DNA from: Rotaria macrura
Taxonomy: Eukaryota; Rotifera; Eurotatoria; Philodinida; Philodinidae
Reading direction: 5' to 3'
Assembly: GCA_900239685.1 (NCBI GenBank)
Contig: OENT01000209.1
Span: 96,861-160,860, forward strand
Length of the DNA: 64,000 nucleotides
The number at the start of each line of letters is the position of its first letter. The stretch's first letter is position 1. Of this stretch, positions 13,801 through 26,091 are shown in pieces. Both the position numbers and the translations under genes were made by a program. Under the pieces are notes generated by a model. It was not told the DNA's origin. It saw only the letters and a program-made list of their open reading frames with translations, and made no database searches.

Positions 13801-16800
13801 AAAAAAAGTGGACTCTGTACTGCCCTTCATGTAGAAATGTTCTTTCTAACAAAACATATGAAAGATATATGATGAACTTGTACCGAGAAATTTGAGTGGC
13901 CAAATTCGCTATTTTTCACCCTTGTCAGGTCCACATCTCAGTCACGCATCATGATAGAGGACTGCAACTTTAACCATAGTTTTTTCATACGAAGCCTAAC
14001 ATATACTGTAAGTTTTATGAAATTTGAAGGTTCCTCTGCTAAGATCGATTTTAGAAGGCCGGGTGGGAGCGCTCTGCTTAAGGTTTCCTCAATATTGCAC
14101 ATCCCAAAAGCTATAAAAAAAACTGATGTATACTGACACTGCTTGTCGATTATTTTAGACAGCTTGATCAAAATCAATCTGCCGTCAGCTTCACTTTTTG
14201 AAGTATACATTACACTCGAATTGAAATCCGAGTTTTCTACACCGTTTATTCGTATAATTAATTGATCTGATTTTCTAACTCATAGGTCTGCATCGATTCA
14301 TGTCATCGGAAATAATTCATCAGTTGACGAATCTATGTGCTACATTCAATTGTTCGACTATAACAACAGTATTACAGAAAGAAAATGAACTAGAGCTTGC
14401 TCGATATGTTACGTGTACATCAGACGATGAAATTATCTGTATTAGTAAATGTAAACCATTCGATCAGTTAACTTTATCAATTGAACATGAACTAAGAGAT
14501 TTAATATTACAATTATTTCTAAGTAATGACACAAATCCGTTACGTATTTTTCCCGAAAAAGATTTCGATACAAATGGATATGAACAAAATCTTCAAATTT
14601 TAAAACAAACTGAACAAAAAAATCAACATTTTTCATCTGTTATTTTAATAAATTATATTCTTGCAATTTATCGACATCTGAAAACATTAAAAGATTTAAC
14701 ACCTGAATTAGTTCTTTCGAATTTACACGATTACTTTGACATGATATACAAACGTCGAGAACATCCGATTCATATTGATACTTTAATTTATGATAAATGT
14801 CAAAGTCTATTGAAAAAGAAACTAAAGGATATTGAAGAATCTGAACAAACAATCACAAATCCGAAACTAGATAAACTTGTCGAACTATTAAAAAAGCATG
14901 TTGAAAATTTCAAGAATCGAGGTATTCTGATAATTTATTATCATTGTTTTTTTTTGACTTGTTCAATTAAAAAACAATCATTTCTAGCACTTGTTTTGGT
15001 CGATCGAACGTTTTATGCTCAGAAAATATGTGAATTTTTACAAAATCATGCCGAGCTGCAAGTTTGTTAAACTATTTTATGTCTTCAAAAATTATTTTTA
15101 TTTTTATTTTCATTCATGAATAGAACATAATTAAACCATGTTGGCTAGTTGGCAAAAATTCTTTTAGCTCGAGCAAGTCAAAAACAATCGAAAATTCAAA
15201 ATTAAAAGATTTTCAAGCTGGTTTGTTCTATTGAATTTCATTCTAAAGTGATTTACGATTATCATTAGGCATTTATAATGTCATGATTTCGACTGATGTT
15301 GCGCAAGCCGGTTTGGATATACCTGAATGTTCAATGGTACTTCGATATGATGTAAATGTTTTAAATTGTATTTAAAAAAAGTTCTATGAGACAATTTTCC
15401 ATTAGTTTGTTCCTGATAGTATTGGATCTGTTCAGGCACGAGTTCGCACACGAAACGCCAATTGTGCATACTATCTAATCACCATGAAAGGTAAACACTA
15501 TTTATCTTTTATCATTTCCCTCGCATGGCACATGGGAAATTTCTCATACCATCGAATAGCTATTCTATTGAGTTTTACTGGCCATGATTAGATCTATCGA
15601 CAAATTTTCATTGTTCTGAAAATTTACTTTTTGTCTCGATATGTTTAATTTCAATATTGACTGAGCAATGTTCGGCTCGTATGATATGTCTATTTTCGTC
15701 GAGCATTCAACAGATATCGAATGAGTACTCAACGTACACATAGGTGAGCTTTCAGACTGAACTATTCTGTTTGAGATTTTTCAGCAGCTTCTAACATTTA
15801 GGAGTCATTTCATTAAAATGTTTATTGTTCTTTATTAGCATGTTATGAACTAAAATCTTTCTAAAACGCTGATCTTAGTTTTACTTTTAAGAAGTTACAC
15901 ACGGCGTCCACTTTTTTCTGATGAGTTAAATGTTTACAAATTCTCTATGAAATAACTGAAGAGAGTTCTTCTATTTATGATTGTCTTCCACAAAAAAACT
16001 ATTTGGAGTTCACAAAAAAAAGAGAATGTAAGAAGATGATCAGCAGATAAGTTAGTGTTCATTGATGTTTTGTATTTGTGTGTTTAATCGTAGCATGTGG
16101 AATTATCCTGTAGTAGTAATACGAAGTTATATCTTATTATCTTAAAGTTCATGAAGAAGTCATCAAGTCATAATTCAAATATTACTTGACAGTTGTTACA
16201 GTGGTTGTACTTATCGAAGTAGTTTGTCATCGTAGTACATTTAGCGCCAAAATAAAAATCAATTTCCAACGAAACGACCAGTCTCAAGTTCTTTTGAGTA
16301 CTCATAATAACATACTCTCATTCTAATTGAACTAGGTTACTGTTGTTTACTGATTTTATTATTATGCACTTGTTATTTCTCATTTTCGTTTTACTTTCTC
16401 ATTAGTTTAACAAAAGGATTACTCCAACTATTGAATGAATGAGTGAATCGAGCTCGACTTAAAAATCCATTTCATTTACAGTTGCAGATGTCAACACGAG
16501 AATCTAGATTTCATTTCAATTAAAAAACAAATTCATATTCATCCTTTATATATTGGAGATTTGATGATTGTAGTTATCTGTTATCTTCAACTGGGTGAAT
16601 CCGCCGGGTTTCTACCACTTTTAGGGAAAAATGTTTTTCGTGCTTTTGATATGCTAGTTAGACGGAGCATGAGTGAAAACGGTTGGAGGTAACAATTAAA
16701 AAAATACGGAGATCCAGGTTGCTTTTTCGGAACAAGTCCTCATATATGGGTATTATTTCGAGAGTGTTCCGGAGTTTACATCCACTTCTTCCTAATGGAG

Positions 16801-18702
16801 TGAAACTTTCTGAGCTTATAGGTCTTGGACATGTAAGCATACACAAAGGTTAAATAAATTTAAGAAGTTTGTAAAGAGATCCCAAGATGGGTAGGATTCA
16901 AGTGGAGTGTCCCCGTTAAACCGAATCCTACATCACTCCACTATTTTACATGATAGACATCCGGAAATTTTATCACAACTATATACCATTCGATAGCCTT
17001 TTTGACGCTCTACAGTATAGTACTAATAATCGTGGCTGAAAGTTCGGAGCAGGATCCACATAGTCTCATATACTACGTATCTCTATCAAAAACATGCATT
17101 TTTGACTCATATTGGACTGAGTTTTCTCATCATAATTTCGCTTTTGATAAAAACCAATGCCATATTTGAAATCAGTATGCAAAACTAAGTCGACGTATTT
17201 GTTTCTCAAAATATTTGGAGAATTTTTATTTTCGTCGAAAAATTTAACTATAATGGAAAAAAAAGCAGAATCAAAGCAACCAGCTTCATTGCTGTGATTG
17301 TCTTAAATAATTATCTTCTAACTAAACTGATTAAAATTAGTTAAATTATCTTAGCGATGTTTACTTTGAGAAATTTATATGTATGGGATCAAAAGCACGA
17401 GCTCATAGTATATGCAAGATTTATTTAACTGAAAAATTACCTTGGTGTATATTGTTTGAACTAAAAGTAATGAATCAACTTAAATCCTTGATAATTTTCC
17501 CTTTGCACATCTATCTTTCCTCATCTATCTTTTTAATGTGTACCTAATACTGTTCTCGAATAATCTTTGATCAGAAAACACTTGCTATTTTTATCCTCTA
17601 CCTTTCACTGACATGATTTATTATAATCTAATTAAACAGGACATACGCTCTCTCTTTCTCTCTTCTGATTAAGTTACACTTTTCGATGAAATGCGACTAA
17701 ATCGGGAGGAATATGAAGGTAACAAAAAACAAGACACTTAATCCAATATTCAAACTTGAAATCATGATATTCCACGTTACTTGCTACGTCCTAAAGATCA
17801 AATTAACGAGTAATCGTCAAAATTTGCATGAAATCATGGTTTAACATTAACATTTGATGAAATTTTTTTTTTTGTAATTACAAAACTCTACTGACCATAG
17901 GTTGAAAAACAAATGATTACTGGACTATAGCTAATTTTTAGATTCTCAAAATTATACGAAAGAATTAGACAATCGTCGATGTGAGCAGGACTCAAAAAAT
18001 GTTCTCGACACATGGAAAGAAATTCCGTCTGATCAATTCAGAGAACGAGTTGCAGAAAAACAAGTGAGCACATGTTTCTTTTTTTCTCTCATTCTTTCAT
18101 GAATTTTTATTTAAAATATATGTATTCAAGGCTGCTTTGATAAACGAATGGAATCATAGTCTAATAAAGCCATGCACCAATGACACAGCGATAACTAAAA
18201 GTAATGAATTAGTTGGACATGTTTTATGCAGAAATTGTGGCTATCAACTTGGCCAACTCGCACGAGTTCGTCTCTATGGAAATGCATATTTTATTAATGA
18301 TCACGATTTTTACAATCGTATTGAAGAAAAACTGTCACCTGAATCACATGACCTTAAGAATAGTAGAATAATTGGTAATACGTCTTGCTTTTAGAGTATT
18401 CTGTGTAATTATTTGATTTATCTTGAAAAGGCAAAGCATTATGTGGAAATAAAAACTGTCGCTCTGAACTGGGTCGTATTCAAGTTATAAACGATCAACC
18501 ACAAATTAATCAAATTTATCCATTAAAGTGTAAATGCATAAAAATCAGACAAGTCGAAAATGAAAATGGAAAAGAAAGAATGATTTTAGAAAAACAATGG
18601 ACGAAAATGCCATTCACTATTCCTCAACTTGAAATTGAATCGACAACAACAACTGATGATGTGTTCTATGATGCATCTGAAGTGTCTGTCAATGATTCAT
18701 GA
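10826..18702 (+). CDS. RIG-I-like receptor helicase with N-terminal DED (RLR-A)
   Basis: Spliced from 13 exons: 10826-11081, 11147-11263, 11314-11565, 11630-11858, 11913-12094, 14286-14921, 14988-15061, 15124-15220, 15269-15351, 15406-15490, 17942-18063, 18131-18374, 18431-18702. Phase is consistent at every junction, giving 882 residues. Residues about 5-85 are a DED. A linker follows, then SF2 helicase motif I (RSGSGKT, ~200), FFVPRR, the DECH box (FDECH, ~303), LTAA (motif III), the RLR helical insert, the AQAGLDIPECS segment, and motif VI as QARVRTR. The C-terminal ~180 residues are the RIG-I regulatory domain, with Zn ligands in CRNC and in CGNKNC followed by LG. RLRs bind viral dsRNA or 5'-triphosphate RNA in the cytosol. 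Odd points: motif VI has Val where Gly is the norm, and two introns exceed 2 kb and contain repeats. AATAAA follows at about 18874. The ATG at 10826 is chosen because the upstream in-frame codons begin with TTG. Confidence 0.88.
12955..14210. repeat. Diverged repeat inserted in RLR-A intron 5
   Basis: The 2191-bp intron 12095-14285 contains a stretch richer in GC than its flanks, with internal near-copies. TTTCCTCAATA, followed by AAA-CTAT-AAAAA and then GTGTACTGACACT or GTATACTGACACT, occurs around 13300-13355 and again around 14080-14145. A third partial copy (AAATATGGTGCATTTAAG) lies near 13450. The 17-mer TATATACCATTCGATAG near 13226 recurs near 16981 in another intron of the same gene. 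No ORF of a transposase or reverse transcriptase is seen. I read this as a decayed non-autonomous element or satellite fragment; borders are approximate. Confidence 0.4.
15491..17941. other. Large intron 10 of RLR-A with repeat fragment
   Basis: A 2451-bp GT-AG intron lies between the exon ending in the helicase core (YYLITMK) and the exon that starts the linker to the C-terminal domain. No coding exon is needed here: the flanking exons join in phase and align with RLR-B at the same place, where no intron exists. Around 16590-17060 the composition becomes more GC-rich and a fragment (TATATACCATTCGATAG near 16980) matches the repeat in intron 5. The words GTAGGATTC and AGTGGAGTG near 16890-16945 occur again inverted nearby. 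Confidence 0.5.
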
Positions 18703-20498
18703 GAGTAAAACTCATATTTTTACCCAACTAAACTCTACCAGACTATATGTTTCTTTTTATTTCAGTCAGTCTTTGCCAGATTTTTTAATTCTCTAAAATC
18801 ATAAATTTTACGTGAATATTTTATGCGAGCCTTCGGTAAATTCTTCTATTCCTTAGTATTATTGTTGACTTTAAAATAAAGTAAACAATGAAGGTAACTA
18901 TTAATCAGACAAATTTTCTGATAGTTTATTTTTAGGAAAATTTAATCATCATCAGTTATACGAAATATCAGTTCGAGGAAAACATGTTTTTTTTGTAATA
19001 CCATCGATTTTAAATGGAAACGCACACAGGATAAAAAGAAACCATAGACAATATATGTGATAGTGATACTATTGAAATTATATAGAATTCGAAAAGAATA
19101 TCACTTTGACATTACATCGACAGGTTTTCTCGATCATGTATTGTCGTCGTAAGTACCTAACATCAGTTTTCGTGAGTATGAACATTGTTGCTTATGTTGA
19201 TTTTCATTTTGAAAAACAACGAAATCTAAGAGAAAACATTGACCTATAAGACATTTTTTTATTCTTATAAGTCGGGAAGTAGTTGAGGAATAGTGTGTAA
19301 CATCAATGTTTTTCTGATCGTTTGTAAATTCGATCGAGATCGAAACATTCTATTACAATATTTTAGCAAGAGTTGAACTGCCCAACAAATGTTTTCCTAA
19401 CCTGAAAATTGGCAAGCAGAATAAAGTTCACTATCAGATGGAGTTTCATCAGTATGAAACATCGAATTTACTAATGGATACAGTTTTTAAAATCTATGTT
19501 TGTATTCTATAGAATACTCATCAACAAATGTAGGCAAACTAAAAACATTTCATAGAATGGTGATGTGACAAAATAAAATAAGTTGTAAATCGAGCATTTC
19601 TCATGAATACTGTTTCTAGTGAAAATTTACAAGTATCATCTTGTTACAACTCCTGAACTTTGAAGGTTGTAATCATGCATTGAGAAAGTGACTCTCTTCT
19701 CGTCGGCTCAATATTATTGAATGTAGTTTCTGATCAATCACATTGTTATTTACACTTCAAAACGAAGTCCCTATGAATCTCTGTATCTAAAATAGTCGAT
19801 CCATTTCAGTTGAAAACGTGACCAACACTTCAATATCACTGTTCGTATGACAAGTAGTCTTTGCGAATTTAATACAATTATGCAACTTTTATAATCTAGT
19901 TTAACTAAGAAAAGATTTCTCAAAGAATATCTAGATATATTATCTTAGTTTTTTTGTTTATTGTATTTCCTTTTCATATAAACAATAAAAACTGTTTCTC
20001 GCATTTACATGATCATTAGTCTTACTCAATTTTAGTCCAGCAAGTTCATTTCAAGAATATGAAACGGTATATTGCACAGTAGCGTAGAGGTATACAAATC
20101 CCATCATTTTGAACTTAATCGATCGATATTTTACTACAAAAGTTGAATTTTTTCGATTGAAATCTGTCCGACCGTCTCCTGCTATTTTCCACTATCGATA
20201 TTCACTCGATTGAATCAGAAACATTCATCTATCCGTATCATAAAATTTCTGCTGAAATTTAACTATATAACTTTTCGTTTTCTATTAAGAGTGACGTCAT
20301 CTCTGGATTGACATTGTTTGATATTTTTATTTTGTGATATTTTTTATGTTGTAATTTTTGAAATAGATTCTAAGAATGCAGAATTCTTTTCTTACATCTG
20401 ACTTGCAAGATGAAAAGGACAACTGTATATTTATGTATTTTAAATTATAAATAAACGTTTTAGAAAATACGTCTTCTGTTTATTTTAAGATTGTAATT
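18703..20498. other. Intergenic region between RLR-A and RLR-B
   Basis: About 1.8 kb of AT-rich DNA without a supported gene. It holds the likely polyadenylation signal of RLR-A (AATAAA near 18874) and presumably the promoter of RLR-B. TATAAATAAACG lies about 50 bp before the RLR-B start codon, but no defined core promoter can be asserted. Confidence 0.5.
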
Positions 20499-23400
20499 AT
20501 GAATCAACTCAATAGCGATTTCAACTTTCGCGTAGCTTTGATTAAAATTCAACATTCATTAACTGATGATGATCGTAAACAATTGCACTTCATATTCGGT
20601 GACGATATTCCCCGTTGTTTACAATCGAATGGTTCACTACAAACTGCACTCGATGTTTTACAGAAACTTTTTGATCGTTTAAAAGTTTCAAAAGACAATG
20701 TTGAGTATCTTGTTGATGCACTAAAAGCTATTGAACGTTACGATTGTGCTGAGCGTTTACTTAGTAAGTGGAATCAAATCTATCTAGTGAAATTTGAATC
20801 GAATACTTTGTCTTTTCTTAGACTATCAAATACTGTTATCACCTGGTATCATCCCAGTTCAAGTGGAAGAACCACAGCGAAATCAATCTGAACCCAACGT
20901 TTCACCTGTAGAACAAAAAAGCACAAATGAACAAAGTACTGCAAAAAGTATTCTTGAAGCTTTTGCTGAAGATGAAGATGAAGACGATGCGATGCCAGAT
21001 TCAAGTGAGGCTATTATCAGAACAATTACTTTGACACATGCTCTCGTTTTTAAAGTGATAGGTACTGTACGAATCCGATTTGATCCACCAGAACCGGATC
21101 CAATCGATTTTAATGCGATTGATTTAGAACCTTTCGAAAATAGTTCTCATGAATGGACTGAAGAATATTCCAAATTACTCAATTTGAAATATCATCCTCG
21201 AGCCTATCAAATTGAAATTATTAGAAATGCTATTCGTAGTAGAAATACCATCGTATGTCTTCGAACTGGTTCCGGTAAGACGTTCATTGCGTCTATCTTA
21301 ATCAAATACTATTTTATAAAAAGTCAAAAAACGAATCCGAATAAAAAATTTACAGCTCTTTTCTTTGTACCAAGAAAAGCCATTCGATTACAACAAGCAA
21401 AAGCTGTATCCGATGTTGGTAATTTAAGAGTGCAACTATGTGAAGATGATCAAACAATGGATCAACTCATCGGCACGTATCATGTTGTCGTTGGAACACC
21501 ACAAAAATTTGCCAATTGCTTAAATAAAGAAACAAGTCGTTTATGTGAAATTGATTTAATGATATTCGATGAATGCCATAATACATCAGGTGGAAATCCT
21601 TATTGTGGAATTATGCAGTATTATTTGTGTCCGTCTAAAAAACAAAATACAACAGAACGACCGTTGATTATCGGTTTAACAGCTACAGTTAGTGCGAAGG
21701 ATTCCATTGAAAAAAAGGAATCGATTGAAAAAAATCTTGTTAGTCTATGTAGTAAACTTGCTTGTAAAGATATTTCCACGGTATGTGATTCGAATAATAT
21801 CGAGGAAATTAATCGGGAGATAAGCCGACCAACCAATGATCAATTTCAATATGTTTTAAAAGTACAATATAATACAGTCTTCGATGAATATTTGAAAACT
21901 TATCAAGGTCTTGTTAAAAGTATACAACTTCAACTGACATGTCACGAATTGTTAGATGAACAAGAGATAGGTTCGTCTGGCTATATTGGTCAACTTACAA
22001 TTTTACAACAGAAATTCGAACGACAAGGTGATATGGATAGTACTATTATTTGTGATTACTTATTACTATTAACAAAAAAATATTCTGCATTTAAAAATTT
22101 ATCATTTGATATGGTTCTGAAATCCATATCACAGAAAGTCGAAGATTATCACGAAGGATATAAAATGACAAGACCCATGAATGAAGTACTTTATAAACGC
22201 TGTAAACCAGACTTCGATAAAATTTTAGAGAAACATGCAGAGCATCCGACAACAAATTCAAAACTGGAGAGTTTAGTTCGTCTTCTGAAAGAGCACATGT
22301 CTGGAGATACGAAAGGTCAATATTTTCTTATGAAAAGTTGTCTTGTTTTTTTGAGTCTAATTCCTACATTTTAACTTTAATTAGGACTTGTATTGGTACA
22401 AACAACTTATTATGCAAAAATACTTTTTGATTACTTGTCACATCATCCAGAATTAAAAGTACGGCAACATTTCTACAAATTAATATTTGTACAAAGTTTA
22501 CTTTAGGATACTATTAAACCAACTTGGCTAGTTGGTCAAACTAGTTCCGATTATTCTTTAACAATACATGATCAAGAGGCAAGATTGAAACAATTTCGAG
22601 AAGGTTTATCACTATTGTTTTTTCTCATTAATCTTACTATTTTTCTAATGTGATGAAATATTTTAGATCAATGCAATGTGCTAATTGCTACTGGTAAGTG
22701 AGGAATAAGAAAATAGTAATTATTGTTAACCCAAGTATTCTAATGAAGATAGTCAGTCTTTTCTTTTAGCTTAACAAATATATATATATATTTACGATTG
22801 ACTACAGAAATGTTTAAAATATATTTGATGAAAGCATATGATGATACTTACAATAGTAATGCTTCCCGTTAGTGTTGGTTGATACTCGGAAGATTCATCG
22901 AACTATTTACTAGCCTTAAAATATTCTTAAGAAACATTAAGACCAATAAAGATACTTGAATGAATGAAGCTACAGAAAAAGTTCTCACTCACATTGACAC
23001 TCTTCCTGTCAATTCTAAAGTTTTTCAGAAAAATTGAATTTTAACATTGTTACTTTCATAGACAGATATAAATTGCAAATTGAACGTGTCTAAACGAAAG
23101 CATGCCGTATTGACTGAGAATCATATTGAATAGATGACAGGAGTCATGATACTTTTTTACATCGAAATATCCTTATGATACTATACTTAAGAGACTTTTG
23201 CATACATCATGTCTTATGCTTAGCCAAATTGACATGAATTTCGATGATTAGATTATGAAAGAAAAAATCGTAGTTTCACTAAGTTCTATTTAGTGGTAAC
23301 TAACCAGCTTAAAAAAAACATCAAACACTTGAGTTACGTTTCTCGATAAAGAATGATATTGAAAATCTTATTCAGATATATTTTTTATGCACTCTCTAGA

Positions 23401-24882
23401 AACTCATCGTGTCCAGTTTCGAATTTTACTAGGCCGACCTTTGACGTTCACATCAAACACACATCTGTTATTTCTATGCTATTCCTTACATTAGATTTTG
23501 TCTTACATGCGGAAATCATCAAGCTCCTTTTTCAGGATGACAATAAACTTGCTATTCGTAACCTGAATAAACGTATGTCATTAGTTTAATACTTGTTTCA
23601 TCAGTATTTGTTTTTCGAAAAACGACGCCTGTTAATACTTTTCCCGTTTCACTTCTGAATTTCTCAACATTTTTATTTTTCAATGTGTTTGATTTTTTAG
23701 ATAAAACATTAGCAAAAATTTGAGTCCATATAACTAGTAGACGTGTAATGTTAGATTAATTGTTGACATTTCATTTTTCTTTTTGACATAGGTTTTCTAG
23801 CTATTTTAACCAATTTCAATATTACACCATACTAGTTTTTTTCACTTCATTTTATTGGACAATGTAGATTCGTTTGATCGGGCTATGATCATTAACTAAG
23901 ACTATCTTCTACTAAGCTTAGCATCAACAACGGCCCATGATATCATATTTTTCGTCTGTACTCATATTTGATAGGAACATTTATTTCATTGCTTGTTTTT
24001 TCTTCATAATTAACATAGATGCAATAATAAATGAATAAATCTAGTTTTGTTGTGATTTAGATATTGTTCAAGAAGGTTTAGATATTCCAACATGTTCTTA
24101 TGTTATTCGATATGAGTTTGTCTCGGATGAAATTGGTACAATTCAATCCCGAGGTCGAGCACGAGCACAAAATAGTTTCTATTATCTTATTACCGAAATT
24201 GATTCGATCAATCATCGACGAGAGAATAATAATAAAATTCGTGAAAGAAACATGGAAATAACAATTAAGGAATGGCCAAATATCGATAAAGATAGATTGC
24301 AACGCGATATAGAGACGAAAACGGTGAATAAATCATGTTCAAGAGTTATTTTTCCTTTCATGAATTATTTTCCTTGTAGAAATCATTGATTGACGAATGG
24401 GAAAAATCTTTAGTAACTGAAACGAAACACAAATCTATATTACGCAAAATTGGTAAAAAAAACGGATCACTATGTTGCCGTAGATGTAGTCGAAAACTAG
24501 GCGAACTTGCATGGTTGAAGAAACGAAATCAAATGTATTTCATCAATAATCCAGAATTTTTCAATAACAACGAGTGTAAACTTGATAGTGTATTCGAAAA
24601 TTTTCAAGAAAATTTAGTTATGGGTACATATCTTTTACTTTATTCATGATTTCATTGATGTTTTCTTTTTGCTTACTGATTATTTTAGGAGAAGTTAAAT
24701 GCACTTGCGGACATTCTCTTGGCGGATGTATAAAATTCATTGATCGACCAGAATTAGGTAAATTGTGCGCTCTCAAATGTAAACAAATCAAATTTAAAAT
24801 TGACGATCAAACACAATTCATCGAATTTCAACAATGGAGCAAAAATGATCGTTTCGATGTAGAAGAACTGGAAGAAGTTTAA
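20499..24882 (+). CDS. RIG-I-like receptor helicase with N-terminal DED (RLR-B)
   Basis: Eight exons: 20499-20763, 20822-22315, 22385-22458, 22507-22603, 22667-22693, 24061-24323, 24380-24623, 24689-24882; phases agree throughout, giving 885 residues. Residues 5-88 are one DED (DDDRKQLHFIFGDDIPR). A Glu/Asp-rich linker follows, then motif I RTGSGKT (~238), FFVPRKA, the DECH box in MIFDECHN (~337), LTATVS (motif III), the RLR helical insertion (~420-570), LVLVQTTYYAK, LIATDIVQEGLDIPTCS (motif V region) and an intact motif VI, QSRGRAR. The C-terminal domain has Zn-binding CRRC and CTC-G-H with LGGC, then ends in an acidic tail. The fold order DED-helicase-CTD is that of RIG-I/MDA5 with the CARDs replaced. 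The paralogue upstream shares exon lengths (74, 97 and 244 bp) but differs in several intron positions. Intron 22694-24060 is 1367 bp. Role inferred: cytosolic viral RNA sensor. AATAAA is near 25009. Confidence 0.92.
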
Positions 24883-25297
24883 ATGATTGTTTTTCATTTT
24901 TAATCTTCTTATTTAATGTTTATGTTAATCGTGATTCTCTTCGCATTACTTTTGTTTTTCTACGCTTTTCACGACTTTTTTTTTCGTTCTCCTCTTGTTA
25001 TTAGTCTGAATAAACTCGGTGATTTCATTACTACACATGTTTTATTGTGTATGACGACTACTAGATATATCGCTAGTCTTTGTTCATACAATGGCATGTC
25101 GCTTAGATAGATAGATATTTATATATCTGTTCTTTCTCCACTAAATCGAAATCTAGTAGGACAAATTCATTTCTTTTCATATCGTTTATTCTTTCTTTCG
25201 TTCTTGTTTAATAATAATTCAAATTTCGACATTCATCCATATGAAAACATCATCACGAATATGATTATTTATATTTGTTTGTATTTCAGATAATAAA
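24883..25297. other. Short gap between RLR-B and dUTPase
   Basis: 415 bp of T-rich sequence. It holds the RLR-B 3' untranslated region (AATAAA near 25009) and, directly before the dUTPase start, the acceptor-like sequence TATTTCAG at about 25282-25289. This could be a 5' UTR intron end or a trans-splice acceptor. No ORF of note. Confidence 0.45.
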
Positions 25298-26091
25298 ATG
25301 TCATCGTCAAAAGCTGTACTACGATTTGCTAAACTTAGTGAACATGCATTTGCACCAATGAAAGGTTCCGCTTATGCAGCTGGTTGGGATCTTCGAAGGT
25401 AATCTTGAAATTTAGTGTTGCCTGATTTGAAAAGAAAACAATGTGTTTTGTACTTAGTGCCTACGATTACGTAGTACCAGCACAAGGACGACTAACGGCT
25501 CTAACAGATATTCAAATAGCTGTACCTGAAGGATGCTATGGTCGAGTTGGTCAGTAAAATTTCACTAAAATTTGAAATCAACATTTCGTTTTGATGTTAC
25601 GAATTCAATGAACATAAAAGTGCTACGTTTGTTTTACTTTCAGCTCCACGATCTGGTCTCGCTGCTAAATTCGGTATTGACACAGGAGGTATTGTTAGAA
25701 ACAAATATTTCATCCGCCTCAATTCATTTTCATTGTCTTACATTAGCTGGTGTTATCGATGCAGATTATCGTGGTAATGTTGGTGTTGTTCTATTTAATC
25801 ACAACGGTTCAGAATTTATTAGTGAGATTGAACATGGTTATCACGGGACTAATCTAAAGTTCGTTTGTTTGATTTTAGTTAAAAAAGGTGATCGTATTGC
25901 ACAATTAATTTGTGAAAAAATCGAAATGGCTGAATTAGTCGAAGAAGATGTTCGTATTTTGATTACTTTTCATTGATTTATTTTATTTATCAATCAATTT
26001 TTTCTAGAAACTTGATGACACTATACGTGGTTCAAATGGTTTCGGTAGCACTGGTGGATTCTCACATGTTCAAAATGGCATTTCGCATTAA
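25298..26091 (+). CDS. DUT: dUTP diphosphatase (trimeric dUTPase)
   Basis: Hydrolyses dUTP to dUMP and pyrophosphate, keeping uracil out of DNA and supplying thymidylate synthesis. Six exons: 25298-25398, 25458-25549, 25644-25688, 25747-25821, 25879-25949, 26008-26091; total 155 residues, near the usual size of the eukaryotic core enzyme. All five family motifs are present in order: AAGWDLRS (I), PRSGLAAK (II), [17 protein letters not shown] (III, with the catalytic Asp), KGDRIAQLI (IV) and the C-terminal P-loop-like [11 protein letters not shown] (V). Motif I has Trp where most enzymes have Tyr. The fifth intron uses a GTTCGT donor, weaker than the GTAAG type of its neighbours; no alternative keeps the frame into LDDT. 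There is no visible mitochondrial presequence, so a nuclear/cytosolic form is likely. AATAAA follows at 26196-26201. Confidence 0.95.

Noticed and set aside
10826..18702. RLR-A as a pseudogene because of scattered ORFs
   Set aside because: All breaks coincide with GT-AG introns and the joined 882-residue frame is intact and aligns with RLR-B throughout.
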